In this document: positions 19,832 through 28,087 of the stretch, piece by piece
How positions within the stretch are numbered: position 1 is the first letter of the stretch
How the letters are laid out: each line of letters begins with the position of its first letter
Assembly (NCBI RefSeq): GCF_001543105.1
Contig: NZ_CP014159.1
Span: forward strand, 992,001 to 1,056,000
Direction of reading: 5' to 3'
Length of the DNA stretch: 64,000 nucleotides
From: Aerococcus christensenii
Lineage (GTDB): Bacteria; Bacillota; Bacilli; Lactobacillales; Aerococcaceae
Position numbers and translations under genes: made by a program
The notes under the pieces: model-generated
What the model saw: only the letters and a program-made list of their open reading frames with translations
Told to the model about the DNA's origin: nothing
Database searches by the model: none

Positions 19832-20599
19832 GTGAAAAAGCCTCTTATTTTTAATCATCAAATTGCCTTAAAGAAGCCAGAAAATATTCGAAATAAAGAG
19901 GCATATTGTCCTTTCTGTGATGTGGCACATTTGAAGCAAATCTTTAGGCAAGAGGGCCAAAAAATTTGGTTAATGAATAAGTACCGTACGTTTGAGGATG
20001 CCTATCAAACGATCATTATAGAATCGTCTGAGCATTGGAAAGATATTTCTTCGTATAATCAAAGTGAAAATCGCTCGATTTTTAGATTTACGTTTGATTG
20101 TTGGTTGGAAATGCTACATGATGATCGATTCCATAAGGTTCTCTTTTTTAAAAATCATGGACCACTTTCAGGTGGGAGTATTCGCCATCCTCATTTTCAA
20201 ATTGTAGGTTTACAAAATAAGGAAAACGAGGATGAAGTGACTATAGAAAATTTAAAGGGAGTAGAAGTGGTTTCTAAAGGTTCGGTAAGCGTAAATATAT
20301 CCACTGCTCCGATAGTTGGAGCCAATGAGTTTAATGTGTTTATTGGAAATTTAGAAGACTTAGATATTTTTGCGGATGCTGTTCAGGGAATTGTAAGATA
20401 TGTTTTAAAACATACTTTTTTCGCAAACTCAGATTCTTATAATTTATTTTTCTATGCCATGGCAGGAGGTTACTATTGTAAAGTTATGCCACGATTTATA
20501 ACGAGTCCGTATTTTATAGGTTTTAAAATGAGTCAAGTATTAAGACCAGAGGAGTTAGTGAAAATTGCTGAACAGATAAAGCCATTCCTTCCCCTTTGA
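19832..20599 (+). CDS. GalT-like protein of the DUF4931 type
   Basis: This 255-residue protein is built like galactose-1-phosphate uridylyltransferase in miniature: an N-terminal CPFC zinc-type pair (residues 26-29) and an active-site-like GGSIRHPHFQI segment (H-P-H-x-Q, around 120), the HIT-superfamily nucleotidyl-transfer motif. GalT has H-P-H-x-Q in this place, with the second histidine forming the uridylyl adduct. It is far shorter than bacterial GalT (about 490 residues in Firmicutes), so another nucleotide-transfer or hydrolase role is likely. It starts with GTG after GGAAGGA. It has no operon partner. Confidence 0.65.
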   Translation: MKKPLIFNHQIALKKPENIRNKEAYCPFCDVAHLKQIFRQEGQKIWLMNKYRTFEDAYQTIIIESSEHWKDISSYNQSENRSIFRFTFDCWLEMLHDDRFHKVLFFKNHGPLSGGSIRHPHFQIVGLQNKENEDEVTIENLKGVEVVSKGSVSVNISTAPIVGANEFNVFIGNLEDLDIFADAVQGIVRYVLKHTFFANSDSYNLFFYAMAGGYYCKVMPRFITSPYFIGFKMSQVLRPEELVKIAEQIKPFLPL

Positions 20600-20669
20600 A
20601 TAAAGGAAAGTGGCTTTATTTTTTTATTTGTGAAATTTTGATTAGCCTTTAGAATATTCAAGATAAGTA

Positions 20670-20698
20670 TTGACTTTCGATAACTTGCTTTATACAAT
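20670..20698 (+). promoter_or_regulatory. Promoter of the D-lactate dehydrogenase gene
   Basis: TTGACT (20670-20675), a 17-base spacer and TACAAT (20693-20698), about 70 bases before the start codon. Confidence 0.75.
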
Positions 20699-20707
20699 GA
20701 GACCTGT

Positions 20708-20745
20708 GATTACATAAAGGTTTTATATCTATCTTTATGTGATTA
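20708..20745. promoter_or_regulatory. Hairpin or operator in the ldh 5' leader
   Basis: CATAAAG (20713-20719) and CTTTATG (20733-20739) pair, with imperfect extension outward on both sides, immediately after the predicted transcription start. It could stabilise the mRNA or bind a redox regulator; neither can be decided here. Confidence 0.4.
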
Positions 20746-20771
20746 ACTGAACGTAGGAAAGGAAAGTAAAA

Positions 20772-21767
20772 ATGACAAAGATTTATATGTATGGTGTCAG
20801 TGAACAAGAACGCGAATCAGCACAACGTTGGGGAGAAGAGAACAATATCGAATTGTTCTTAGACGAAGATATTTTAATGGCTGATACAGTTGATCGTTGT
20901 AAGGGATACGATGGTGTCAGCACATATCAATACACTCGTTTAGATGATGCTGTTTATCCAAAATTAAAAGAATTCGGCATCAAAAACATTGCACAACGTA
21001 TGGCAGGATTTGATCCTTATAACTTAGAATTAGCAAAAGAAAATGACGTGATCATTTCTAACGTTCCTGCTTATTCTCCAGAATCTATTGCTGAATATTC
21101 AGTGGGTCAAGCTATTAACGGTATCCGTAATCTTTATACAATTAATCACCATTCTTTAAACCATGATTTCCGTGAATCTTTATTTATTCGTGGTTCTCGT
21201 GTAGGTGGTAAGACAGTTGCTATTTTAGGAACTGGACGTATTGGTCAAGCAACTGCTCGTTTATTTAAAGGGTTAGGTTGTAAAGTTATTGGATATGACC
21301 TTTATCCAAACGATAAATTAGGCGACTTGTTGGAATATCGTGACACACCAGAAGATTGTGTAAAAGAAGCAGATATTATTTCTTTACATATGCCAGCAAC
21401 TGACGATACCTATCATATGTTTGATACAGATATGTTCAAATTATGTAAGAAAGGCGCTATCTTAATCAATGCAGGGCGTGGGGTTTTAGTAGATACAGAA
21501 GCTTTATTAGATGCCTTAGATGAAGGTCATTTATCTTTTGCAGCTTTAGATACTTACGAACATGAATTTGAATATGTCAAACATGATTACCAAACAAAAG
21601 CTATCACTGATCAAACCTTCTTACGGTTATTACATCACCCACTTGTTAGCTACACTCCACACATTGCTTACTATACAGATGAAGCTGTTCAAAACATGGT
21701 CTTCCACGCTTTAAACGCAACGAAATCTGTGATTGAAACAGGGGATACTAAATTACGTGTTAACTAA
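20772..21767 (+). CDS. ldhD: D-lactate dehydrogenase
   Basis: This 331-residue D-isomer-specific 2-hydroxyacid dehydrogenase converts pyruvate to D-lactate and regenerates NAD in fermentation. The NAD-binding GTGRIGQ is at 153-159 with the ribose-binding Asp at 176. The catalytic triad is R236 (NAGRG), E265 (TYEHE) and H297 (TPHIAY), one position after the numbering of Lactobacillus D-LDH. Codon use appears more uniform than in neighbours, as for highly expressed genes. AGGAAAGG precedes the ATG. It has its own strong promoter and a terminator. Related 2-hydroxyacid dehydrogenases (D-hydroxyisocaproate) are the main alternative. Confidence 0.9.
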   Translation: MTKIYMYGVSEQERESAQRWGEENNIELFLDEDILMADTVDRCKGYDGVSTYQYTRLDDAVYPKLKEFGIKNIAQRMAGFDPYNLELAKENDVIISNVPAYSPESIAEYSVGQAINGIRNLYTINHHSLNHDFRESLFIRGSRVGGKTVAILGTGRIGQATARLFKGLGCKVIGYDLYPNDKLGDLLEYRDTPEDCVKEADIISLHMPATDDTYHMFDTDMFKLCKKGAILINAGRGVLVDTEALLDALDEGHLSFAALDTYEHEFEYVKHDYQTKAITDQTFLRLLHHPLVSYTPHIAYYTDEAVQNMVFHALNATKSVIETGDTKLRVN

Positions 21768-21802
21768 TGTCAGTTTGACCATGAAGATGATCCATTGAAA
21801 GG

Positions 21803-21838
21803 AAAGAAGAGTTGGCTTTAGGCTAGCTCTTCTTTTTA
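21803..21838 (+). terminator. Terminator after ldhD
   Basis: AAGAAGAGTTGGC pairs with GCTAGCTCTTCTT with two wobbles, followed by a T-run. Confidence 0.8.
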
Positions 21839-21897
21839 ATTTCTCATAAGCGGATTAAGTGGTACAATATGCAAAAACAAGGAGTAGGAGATTTGAT

Positions 21898-22647
21898 ATG
21901 TCAAATAAAAAAACGAGCATCAAAAAAGTAAATTCAGCTCTAAGAGAGGGACTAGTAATGGTTCCTGAAGTCATTCAAGAAGCTCCAGGTATTCAGGTAT
22001 TTGGACACATTTTGAAGTCTTTTCTATATTCTACAGATGTAGCGACGATTACTTACTCTAATGCGGATGCGATTTTGGCCGTCTATCCACAAACTCCCCA
22101 TCCTAGCATTATTTCAGCGATTCTTCAAGTTTCTACTCAGCCTGTCTTCGCTGGAGTAGGTGGTGGAAAAACTAATGGAATGAGGAGTGTAGAGATCGCT
22201 TTATTATCCGAAGCAGAAGGTGCTATTGGAGTAGTATGTAATGCTCCTATGCCGATAGAAACAATTCAAGCCATTGAAGATAGAATTGACTCTCCGATTA
22301 TTTCAACTGTCCTTTCGGAATATGATCTGGTGGAGAAATTAAAGAGTGGGGTAGATATTTTCAATGTGGCCAATGGGCGTGAGACGCCAGATCTAGTCAG
22401 ACGAGTTCGTCAACAGTTTCCAGATATTCCTATTATAGCCACAGGTGGGAAGACGGAAGAAAGCATTCGTGCTGTTATTGAAGCGGGGGCGGATGCAGTT
22501 TCTTGGACGCCACCAACAAATGTTGAGTTGTTTCAATCGATTATGAGTAAGTATCGTAAGCAGTCAGAAGCTCAATTTAAATCCTCACATGAGGGCTTAA
22601 CTTTGGATGATTATGAGGAGAAATATGGACAGGTAGAGGACGAATAA
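21898..22647 (+). CDS. TIM-barrel protein of unknown activity (hydrolase-annotated family)
   Basis: This 249-residue protein shows a beta/alpha-barrel pattern: alternating strands such as DAILAVY, PVFAGVGGG, AIGVVCNAP, SPIISTVLSEYD, VDIFNVANG, IPIIATGG (phosphate-binding-like GGKT) and ADAVSWTPP. I recall close relatives in enterococci and streptococci annotated only as a hydrolase, so no reaction is proposed. AGGAG lies 8 or more bases before the ATG at 21898, which I chose over an upstream in-frame GTG with no site. A -10-like TACAAT lies about 35 bases upstream. It converges on xpt across a perfect inverted repeat. Confidence 0.6.
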   Translation: MSNKKTSIKKVNSALREGLVMVPEVIQEAPGIQVFGHILKSFLYSTDVATITYSNADAILAVYPQTPHPSIISAILQVSTQPVFAGVGGGKTNGMRSVEIALLSEAEGAIGVVCNAPMPIETIQAIEDRIDSPIISTVLSEYDLVEKLKSGVDIFNVANGRETPDLVRRVRQQFPDIPIIATGGKTEESIRAVIEAGADAVSWTPPTNVELFQSIMSKYRKQSEAQFKSSHEGLTLDDYEEKYGQVEDE

Positions 22648-22658
22648 AAAGAATTAGT

Positions 22659-22718
22659 CTATAAAATAAAAAACGTCTTAGAAAGTTGAACCTTTCTAAG
22701 ACGTTTTTTATTTTATAG
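22659..22718. terminator. Bidirectional terminator with perfect 27-bp arms
   Basis: The arms at 22659-22685 and 22692-22718 are exact complements around the loop TTGAAC. The core is ACGTCTTAGAAAG with A/T-rich flanks. It sits between two convergent genes and can end both. Confidence 0.9.
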
Positions 22719-22729
22719 AGAGAAAAGGG

Positions 22730-23311
22730 CTAATGTCCCTCTGCAAAGGTTAGAGTTTCGTTCTCTAAGGAAGCAATCCGAACGACTGAATAGATGTCTA
22801 CGCCATGATCTACGATTCTTTGACGACCATCTTGGAAAGATTTTTCAATACAGATCCCCACACCTACAATTGTGGCATTAGCTTGTTCAGCAATGTTAAT
22901 GAGGCCCATAGCAGCTTCACCATTAGCTAAGAAATCATCGACAATAAGCACACGATCCTCTTGATTGAGGTATTGTTTACTGATAACAACATGTGAATCA
23001 GTATTTTTGGTATAGCTGTGAACGATTGTTCCGTAGGTTTCGTCGTTTTGTAAGGTAGAAGGTTTTTGTTTTTTAGCAAAAAGCATAGGAACGCCGAGTT
23101 TAGCAGCTATGGTAATGGCTGGAGCGATCCCACTTGCTTCAATAGTGAGTACTTTGGTAATTTTTTTGTCACCGAAGTGAGTAAGTAATTCATCCGCAAT
23201 ATTTCCAATAACGATAGGATCAATTTGATGGTTAAGGAAGGAATCTACTTTCAAAACATTATTAGGAAAAACCTTACCATCTTCTAAAATACGTTGTTTT
23301 AAATCTGACAC
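22730..23311 (-). CDS. xpt: Xanthine phosphoribosyltransferase
   Basis: Xpt salvages xanthine to XMP using PRPP. The 193-residue protein has the PRPP-binding signature VLIVDDFLANGEA in its C-terminal half and the flexible catalytic loop region KKQKPSTLQN, both typical of Firmicutes Xpt, and normal length. AAGGAGG precedes the GTG start codon. No pbuX permease follows. In many bacilli xpt is under a purine riboswitch; I see no such aptamer here, but a PurBox-like site lies upstream. Confidence 0.95.
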   Translation of the reverse strand: MSDLKQRILEDGKVFPNNVLKVDSFLNHQIDPIVIGNIADELLTHFGDKKITKVLTIEASGIAPAITIAAKLGVPMLFAKKQKPSTLQNDETYGTIVHSYTKNTDSHVVISKQYLNQEDRVLIVDDFLANGEAAMGLINIAEQANATIVGVGICIEKSFQDGRQRIVDHGVDIYSVVRIASLENETLTFAEGH

Positions 23312-23380
23312 CGTTATATCCTCCTTAATGATGCATGGGTTACAGTTCTTTTATTTATCTATTGTAACTCTTTTAGTCTT

Positions 23381-23396
23381 AAAAAGCGAACGTTTT
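23381..23396. promoter_or_regulatory. PurBox-like site upstream of xpt
   Basis: AAAAAGCGAACGTTTT differs from the PurR box core CCGAAC at one base and has the expected A/T flanks. It lies about 75 bases upstream of the xpt start, near a weak leftward promoter (TACAAT on the minus strand at 23361-23366). Confidence 0.45.
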
Positions 23397-23496
23397 GTTA
23401 CAGAAGTTAAATATATTTCGTAAATATGTGAATTCTTTATTATCTACTTAATTTGGAGTATAATAAAGCGAATTTTTATGAAGGAGAATAGAAGGA

Positions 23497-24021
23497 ATGA
23501 CTAATCATATTGTATTATTTGAACCTGAAATTCCAGCAAATACGGGAAATATTTCAAGAACATGTGCCGCAACAGATACGCACCTCCATTTGATCGAACC
23601 CTTGGGCTTCCAGGCAGATGATAAACATCTTAAACGTGCGGGACTAGATTATTGGGATGCTGTATCAATTACTTACCATGAAAATTTAGAGGCGTTTATG
23701 AATTATTTAGGAGATCGTCCTCTCTTTTTAGTGTCTAAGTTTGCAACGAGAGATTATACAGATATTGACTATACTGATCTTGGAGATGATATTTTCTTGA
23801 TGTTTGGGAAGGAAACGACAGGCCTACCAGAAGAATTTATGCGAGAACATCAAGGCCAATGTATTCGTATTCCAATGGATGATACTCATGTAAGATGCTT
23901 AAATTTGTCGAACTGTGCAGCTATTTGTATTTATGAAGTTTTACGTCAGCAAAATTTTAATCAGTTAGAACGCGTACATCTTTATCCCAAAGATAAATTA
24001 GCCTATTTAAAGAAGCCCTAA
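23497..24021 (+). CDS. trmL: tRNA (cytidine(34)-2'-O)-methyltransferase TrmL
   Basis: This 174-residue SPOUT-class enzyme 2'-O-methylates position 34 of tRNA-Leu isoacceptors. Typical blocks are FEPEIPANTGNISRTC at the N-terminus, LMFGKETTGLPEE (motif 2) and RIPMDDTHVRCLNLSNCAA (motif 3, the trefoil-knot SAM site). Length is normal for this stand-alone family. A TATAAT box (about 23458) and AAGGAGAA ribosome site precede it. The gene is divergent from xpt. Confidence 0.95.
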   Translation: MTNHIVLFEPEIPANTGNISRTCAATDTHLHLIEPLGFQADDKHLKRAGLDYWDAVSITYHENLEAFMNYLGDRPLFLVSKFATRDYTDIDYTDLGDDIFLMFGKETTGLPEEFMREHQGQCIRIPMDDTHVRCLNLSNCAAICIYEVLRQQNFNQLERVHLYPKDKLAYLKKP

Positions 24022-24115
24022 AAAGTCTATAAAAAAAGGTAAATTTCCTAAAGGACACTTAGTTTTTGAAAAGGGATAGGGTAAACTAAATTTAAAGTAT
24101 AGAGAGGAGGCAGGC

Positions 24116-26194
24116 ATGAAATCAGAAGATATCACGAAACTAACAGAGAAGGTATCTTTTAAAGAGAGATTTAAGGCGTGGAATAGACGTTGTCATTTAG
24201 TAAAATGGATACTTTTTCTGGGATTGTTGGGAGGATTTATTTTTGAATCTTATCTCGTCATAGGGGCTAAGTTGACGGATGTGGATAATTTGCAAAATAA
24301 GTTGCAATTAACGACAGAAGTCTTTGACCGAAATAACCAATCAGTAGGAGAATTAGCAGACGGTAAAGGCACTTATGTGACTTTGGAACAGATTTCTCCA
24401 AATATTCAAAAGGCCGTCATTTCGACAGAAGACCATCGATTTTATCAGCATCATGGTTTCGATTTGATAGGGATTGGGAGAGCTTTAGTTGGATTTGTGA
24501 TTCATCGAGGGAATGTTGTTGGAGGAGGGTCCACTTTAACGCAACAACTGGTGAAGAACTCTTTTTTGACGAATGAACAGAGCCTTCTAAGGAAATTCAA
24601 AGAATTATTTATTGCTTTGGAAGTAGAGAAAAAGTACTCAAAAGAAGAAATCTTAGAGATGTATTTGAACCATAGCTATTTTGGAAATGGGGTTTATGGG
24701 GTAGAGGATGCTTCTCAAAAGTACTTTGGAACATCAGCGAAAGATATAAGTGTCAGCAATGCGGCAGTATTAGCAGGAGCACTTAAAGCCCCTAGCCTTT
24801 ATAATCCTATTGATAATTATGAAAAGACGAAAAACCGTCGAGATACAGTCCTTGGCTTAATGGTGGATAATAAAGTCTTAAACAATGAAGAAGAACAGAA
24901 GGCGGTTCAAACCAAACTGCCTAAAATGAATAATCCGGTCAAAAGTGAACAGTCGCCTTATCCTTATTACTTTGCTGGGGTGTTAGAAGAGGCCATGAAT
25001 AAGTATGGATTATCTGAAGAAAAGATTATGAACGGGGGATATAAAATCTATACCTGTTTGAATCCTTCTTATCAAAAGCCTTTGGAAGCTACCTACCATA
25101 ATAAGCGACTGTTTCCGATGAATCCTACCGGAGACACTTCTCAAAGCGCTACTGTGGTCTTAGATCCTTATAATGGAGGAGTACTCGCTTCTGTAGGTGG
25201 GGTAGGCGATTATTCTTTTAGAGGCTTTAATCGTTCGACACAGATGAAGCGGCAACCGGGTTCTATTTTAAAACCGTTAAATGTCTATGTCCCAGCCCTA
25301 GAATCAGGGTATAAAATCAATTCTATTGTTCCAGACGAAGTTCGATCCTATGGGGAGGACAACTACAGACCAGAAAATTGGAATTTCCAATATCAAGGCA
25401 AGTTGCCCCTATGGCAAGCTTTAGCACTTTCTAAAAATACGAGTGCCGTGTGGTTAATGAACCAGGTGGGCGTGAATAAGTCTATGAAAAAATTAGATGA
25501 TTTTGGAATTCCTTATGGCCAAGAAGACTTATCTTTAGCTTCCGCTTTAGGGGGGCTCACGAATGGGGTATCACCTATCCAAATGGCTTCAGCTTATACC
25601 ACGTTTGCCAATAATGGCAAACGGTCAGAAGCCTATTTCATCACCAAGATTATAGGCCCTAACGGAAAAGAAATTGTACACGAGCAAGCCCCTAAGCAAA
25701 AAAATGTCATTTCCCCTGAATTAGCCAAACAAATGACGAGCATGATGCTAGCAGTTTATGACGGGCAATACACTGGAGCAATTTGTGAACCTGCGGGGTA
25801 TCAAGTAGCTGGTAAAACAGGGACTGTGGAATTAACGCTCGGTAATAAGAATTTAGCAGGCTATAATGATGAATGGTTTGTGGCGTATACGCCAGATGTT
25901 GTGGTGACCAGCTGGTATGGTTTTGATCAAACCACTGAAAAGAACTATTTAGCGGCAAATGCACCCGTGACTTCTCACATTTCTTTTAAACAGGTGTTAA
26001 CTGGAGTGTTAAATGCAAGCCCTCGAACGCCATTCAAAATTCCTTCTGCAGCTAATCAAAATTACGGAGGAAGTTACTCTTCATCCAGCGATAAAGATGA
26101 TAAAAAGAAGAATGTTAAGAAAAAGAAAGAATTGATTGATAAGGTCATTCGGGAAGGAAAAGATCTTATGAAGCAATTTAAACGTATTTTCTAA
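24116..26194 (+). CDS. Class A penicillin-binding protein (PBP2A-like)
   Basis: This 692-residue bifunctional peptidoglycan synthase has a short cytosolic N-terminus, one membrane helix (about 30-50), a GT51 glycosyltransferase domain with catalytic E105 (EDHRFY) and GGGSTLTQQLVKN (136-148), and a transpeptidase domain with S383-I-L-K386, S439-K-N441 and K567-T-G569. The C-terminus is Ser-rich then highly basic, with no PASTA domain. AGAGGAGG lies close before the ATG. It is apparently monocistronic. Assignment to the PBP2A rather than PBP1A subgroup is tentative. Confidence 0.93.
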   Translation: MKSEDITKLTEKVSFKERFKAWNRRCHLVKWILFLGLLGGFIFESYLVIGAKLTDVDNLQNKLQLTTEVFDRNNQSVGELADGKGTYVTLEQISPNIQKAVISTEDHRFYQHHGFDLIGIGRALVGFVIHRGNVVGGGSTLTQQLVKNSFLTNEQSLLRKFKELFIALEVEKKYSKEEILEMYLNHSYFGNGVYGVEDASQKYFGTSAKDISVSNAAVLAGALKAPSLYNPIDNYEKTKNRRDTVLGLMVDNKVLNNEEEQKAVQTKLPKMNNPVKSEQSPYPYYFAGVLEEAMNKYGLSEEKIMNGGYKIYTCLNPSYQKPLEATYHNKRLFPMNPTGDTSQSATVVLDPYNGGVLASVGGVGDYSFRGFNRSTQMKRQPGSILKPLNVYVPALESGYKINSIVPDEVRSYGEDNYRPENWNFQYQGKLPLWQALALSKNTSAVWLMNQVGVNKSMKKLDDFGIPYGQEDLSLASALGGLTNGVSPIQMASAYTTFANNGKRSEAYFITKIIGPNGKEIVHEQAPKQKNVISPELAKQMTSMMLAVYDGQYTGAICEPAGYQVAGKTGTVELTLGNKNLAGYNDEWFVAYTPDVVVTSWYGFDQTTEKNYLAANAPVTSHISFKQVLTGVLNASPRTPFKIPSAANQNYGGSYSSSSDKDDKKKNVKKKKELIDKVIREGKDLMKQFKRIF

Positions 26195-26286
26195 TAAGAG
26201 ATTAAGAAAGCAAAAAACGTCTAGTAGCTTTTCAAATAAGTGGTTTAATGGTATAGTGATAAAAATGACAAAGAGGAGAGATTCTG

Positions 26287-26658
26287 TTGGTAAATATTTA
26301 TGACACAATTAATGAATTAGAACGTAATGTACGCAATTTAGAAGCTTACAACGATTTAAATCAAGCCATGGATGCTGTACTTAAGAACGAAGAAGCACGT
26401 CAAATTTATATCGAATTCAGAAACTATCAATTGGCTTTACAAAGTAAAATGATGGTTGGAAAAGAACCGAGTGAAGACGATATGAAGAAAGCTCAAGAAA
26501 TGCAAGAATCTTTAGGGAAAAATGAGCTTTTAAGTGACTTAATGAAAAAAGAACAAGCCTTAAATAAATACGTTGAAGATGTTAATCAAGCGATTATGCG
26601 CCCAATTCGTGAAATTTATAATAAGGCCAATCAAAAAATGGATGTTAAGGAAGACTAA
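26287..26658 (+). CDS. YheA-type protein (UPF0342, YlbF/YmcA superfamily)
   Basis: This 123-residue all-helical protein belongs to the DUF964 superfamily, whose best-known members YlbF and YmcA associate with RNase Y. Sequence features such as YDTINELERNVRNLEAY at the N-terminus and the Met/Gln-rich central helix match the UPF0342/YheA branch, whose function is not established. The start is TTG at 26287 after AGAGGAGAG; this rare start suggests modest translation. A likely promoter (TTTCAA, 16 bases, TATAGT) lies just upstream. A terminator follows. Confidence 0.82.
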   Translation: MVNIYDTINELERNVRNLEAYNDLNQAMDAVLKNEEARQIYIEFRNYQLALQSKMMVGKEPSEDDMKKAQEMQESLGKNELLSDLMKKEQALNKYVEDVNQAIMRPIREIYNKANQKMDVKED

Positions 26659-26670
26659 GTCTTTTACCTC

Positions 26671-26710
26671 GAAAAGCAGCCGATCACTTATCGGCTGCTT
26701 TTCTTTTTAT
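26671..26710 (+). terminator. Terminator after the YheA-type gene
   Basis: GAAAAGCAGCCGAT pairs with ATCGGCTGCTTTTC around CACTT, followed by TTTTT. Confidence 0.9.
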
Positions 26711-26808
26711 AAAAAGAAAGTAGAAGCCCTGAAGCTATAATCTGCCTACCACTAGCTTTGAAATTATGCTAAACTATTAAGGTGAATGTAAAGAAGGGAG
26801 AAGGGCTG

Positions 26809-28083
26809 ATGATTCGGTTTATCCATGCGGCAGACCTGCATTTAGGGCAACCCATGAAAAAGATAAAAACACAAAATAAAAAATTATACCATTCTCTCTT
26901 AAAGGCAACAGAAGAAAGTTTTTTCCGATTGATTGATATTGCTATCAACGAAAAGGTGGATTTCGTATTGTTGGCAGGAGATCTTTATGATAATCCTAAG
27001 GGAAGTTTGCAAGAACAGTTCTTGTTGAAGCAAGGCTTAGACCGGTTAGCTCAAGCTAATATCAAGACTTTCATGCTTTTCGGAAACCACGATCACTTGG
27101 CAATGGCTCAAGATCATTTGCGCTTCCCAGAGGAAGTAACGGTCTTCCCGAGGGAGATAACAACGGTCCACTTTACCAGTAAAAGTAAGGAAGAAGTGGC
27201 TATTACAGGTTTTTCTTATGATCAAAGGTGGATCCGAGAAGATATGGCAAGGAAATTCCCTAAAAGATTCGACAAAGCGGATTATCATTTAGGAATGTTT
27301 CATGGACAGGAGCGCCAAGGTCGGTCGGATAAGGATCATTATTGCCCCTTTACAAGAACATCTTTGGAAGAACTGGGCTATGATTATTGGGCACTCGGGC
27401 ATATTCATAAGAGTCAAATCCTTCAAGCGAGGGTCCCTATTGTTTATCCAGGGAATATTCAAGGAACCCATTTTAAAGAAAAAGGTCCTAAGGGCGCTTG
27501 CTTAGTCACTTTATCTAAGGGAAGGGAAGCTGAGATAGAATTTGTAGAAACAACAGATTGGCAATTCTATGAACAGCCTATAAAACTTCCACTCTTGGAT
27601 GGAGTGGATGATCTTAGAGAAGTCTTTGAAAGGACTTATCAAGAAGTGAAGCGAACGGCAGAGGAAGAAGGCTTGCATTTGTTAACGCAATTTTGCTTTC
27701 AACTTTCATTAACCGACAAAGATAACTTGCTTCTCTTGAAGAGATATGGGGAAGAGTTAATGGATCAGTTGCGCTGGCAAATAGACAATAAAGATAATAA
27801 TTTTGTTGCTTACCCAATCACTTATAGTATAGAGGTAGATAGAAGCGAGCAAAAAAGAGTTTCGAATTTATACCAACAAGCACTTTTAGAAAAGTGGCAA
27901 GAGTATAAAGATCCAGCTAAATTTGAAGCTTTACTTCAAGCTTTATTTCGTCATTATCACTGGCAACGCTATCTAAAAAAAGAAGTGGATGATGAGCAAT
28001 TTCAAGAAGATGTTTACCAACAAGCCCTGAATAAAATGGATTTATCGACGACAAATTATCGACAGAAACAGTGGAGGGATTAA
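26809..28083 (+). CDS. yhaO: DNA repair exonuclease YhaO (SbcD-like)
   Basis: This 424-residue metallophosphoesterase is the nuclease half of an SbcCD/Mre11-Rad50-like pair. Metal-binding motifs in order are ADLHLG, AGDLYD, GNHD and the late GHIHKS, all intact. I use the ATG at 26809, preceded by AAGGGAGAAGG, because the in-frame GTG nine codons earlier has no site. The ATPase partner begins 4 bases after its stop, and yhaM follows: the same three genes cluster in B. subtilis. The C-terminal third is helical and probably contacts the ATPase. Confidence 0.9.
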   Translation: MIRFIHAADLHLGQPMKKIKTQNKKLYHSLLKATEESFFRLIDIAINEKVDFVLLAGDLYDNPKGSLQEQFLLKQGLDRLAQANIKTFMLFGNHDHLAMAQDHLRFPEEVTVFPREITTVHFTSKSKEEVAITGFSYDQRWIREDMARKFPKRFDKADYHLGMFHGQERQGRSDKDHYCPFTRTSLEELGYDYWALGHIHKSQILQARVPIVYPGNIQGTHFKEKGPKGACLVTLSKGREAEIEFVETTDWQFYEQPIKLPLLDGVDDLREVFERTYQEVKRTAEEEGLHLLTQFCFQLSLTDKDNLLLLKRYGEELMDQLRWQIDNKDNNFVAYPITYSIEVDRSEQKRVSNLYQQALLEKWQEYKDPAKFEALLQALFRHYHWQRYLKKEVDDEQFQEDVYQQALNKMDLSTTNYRQKQWRD

Positions 28084-28087
28084 GGAA

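Noticed and set aside
23312..23480. Purine riboswitch before xpt
   Set aside because: No conserved aptamer core (TATA...CC/GG kissing-loop pattern) could be found on the minus strand.
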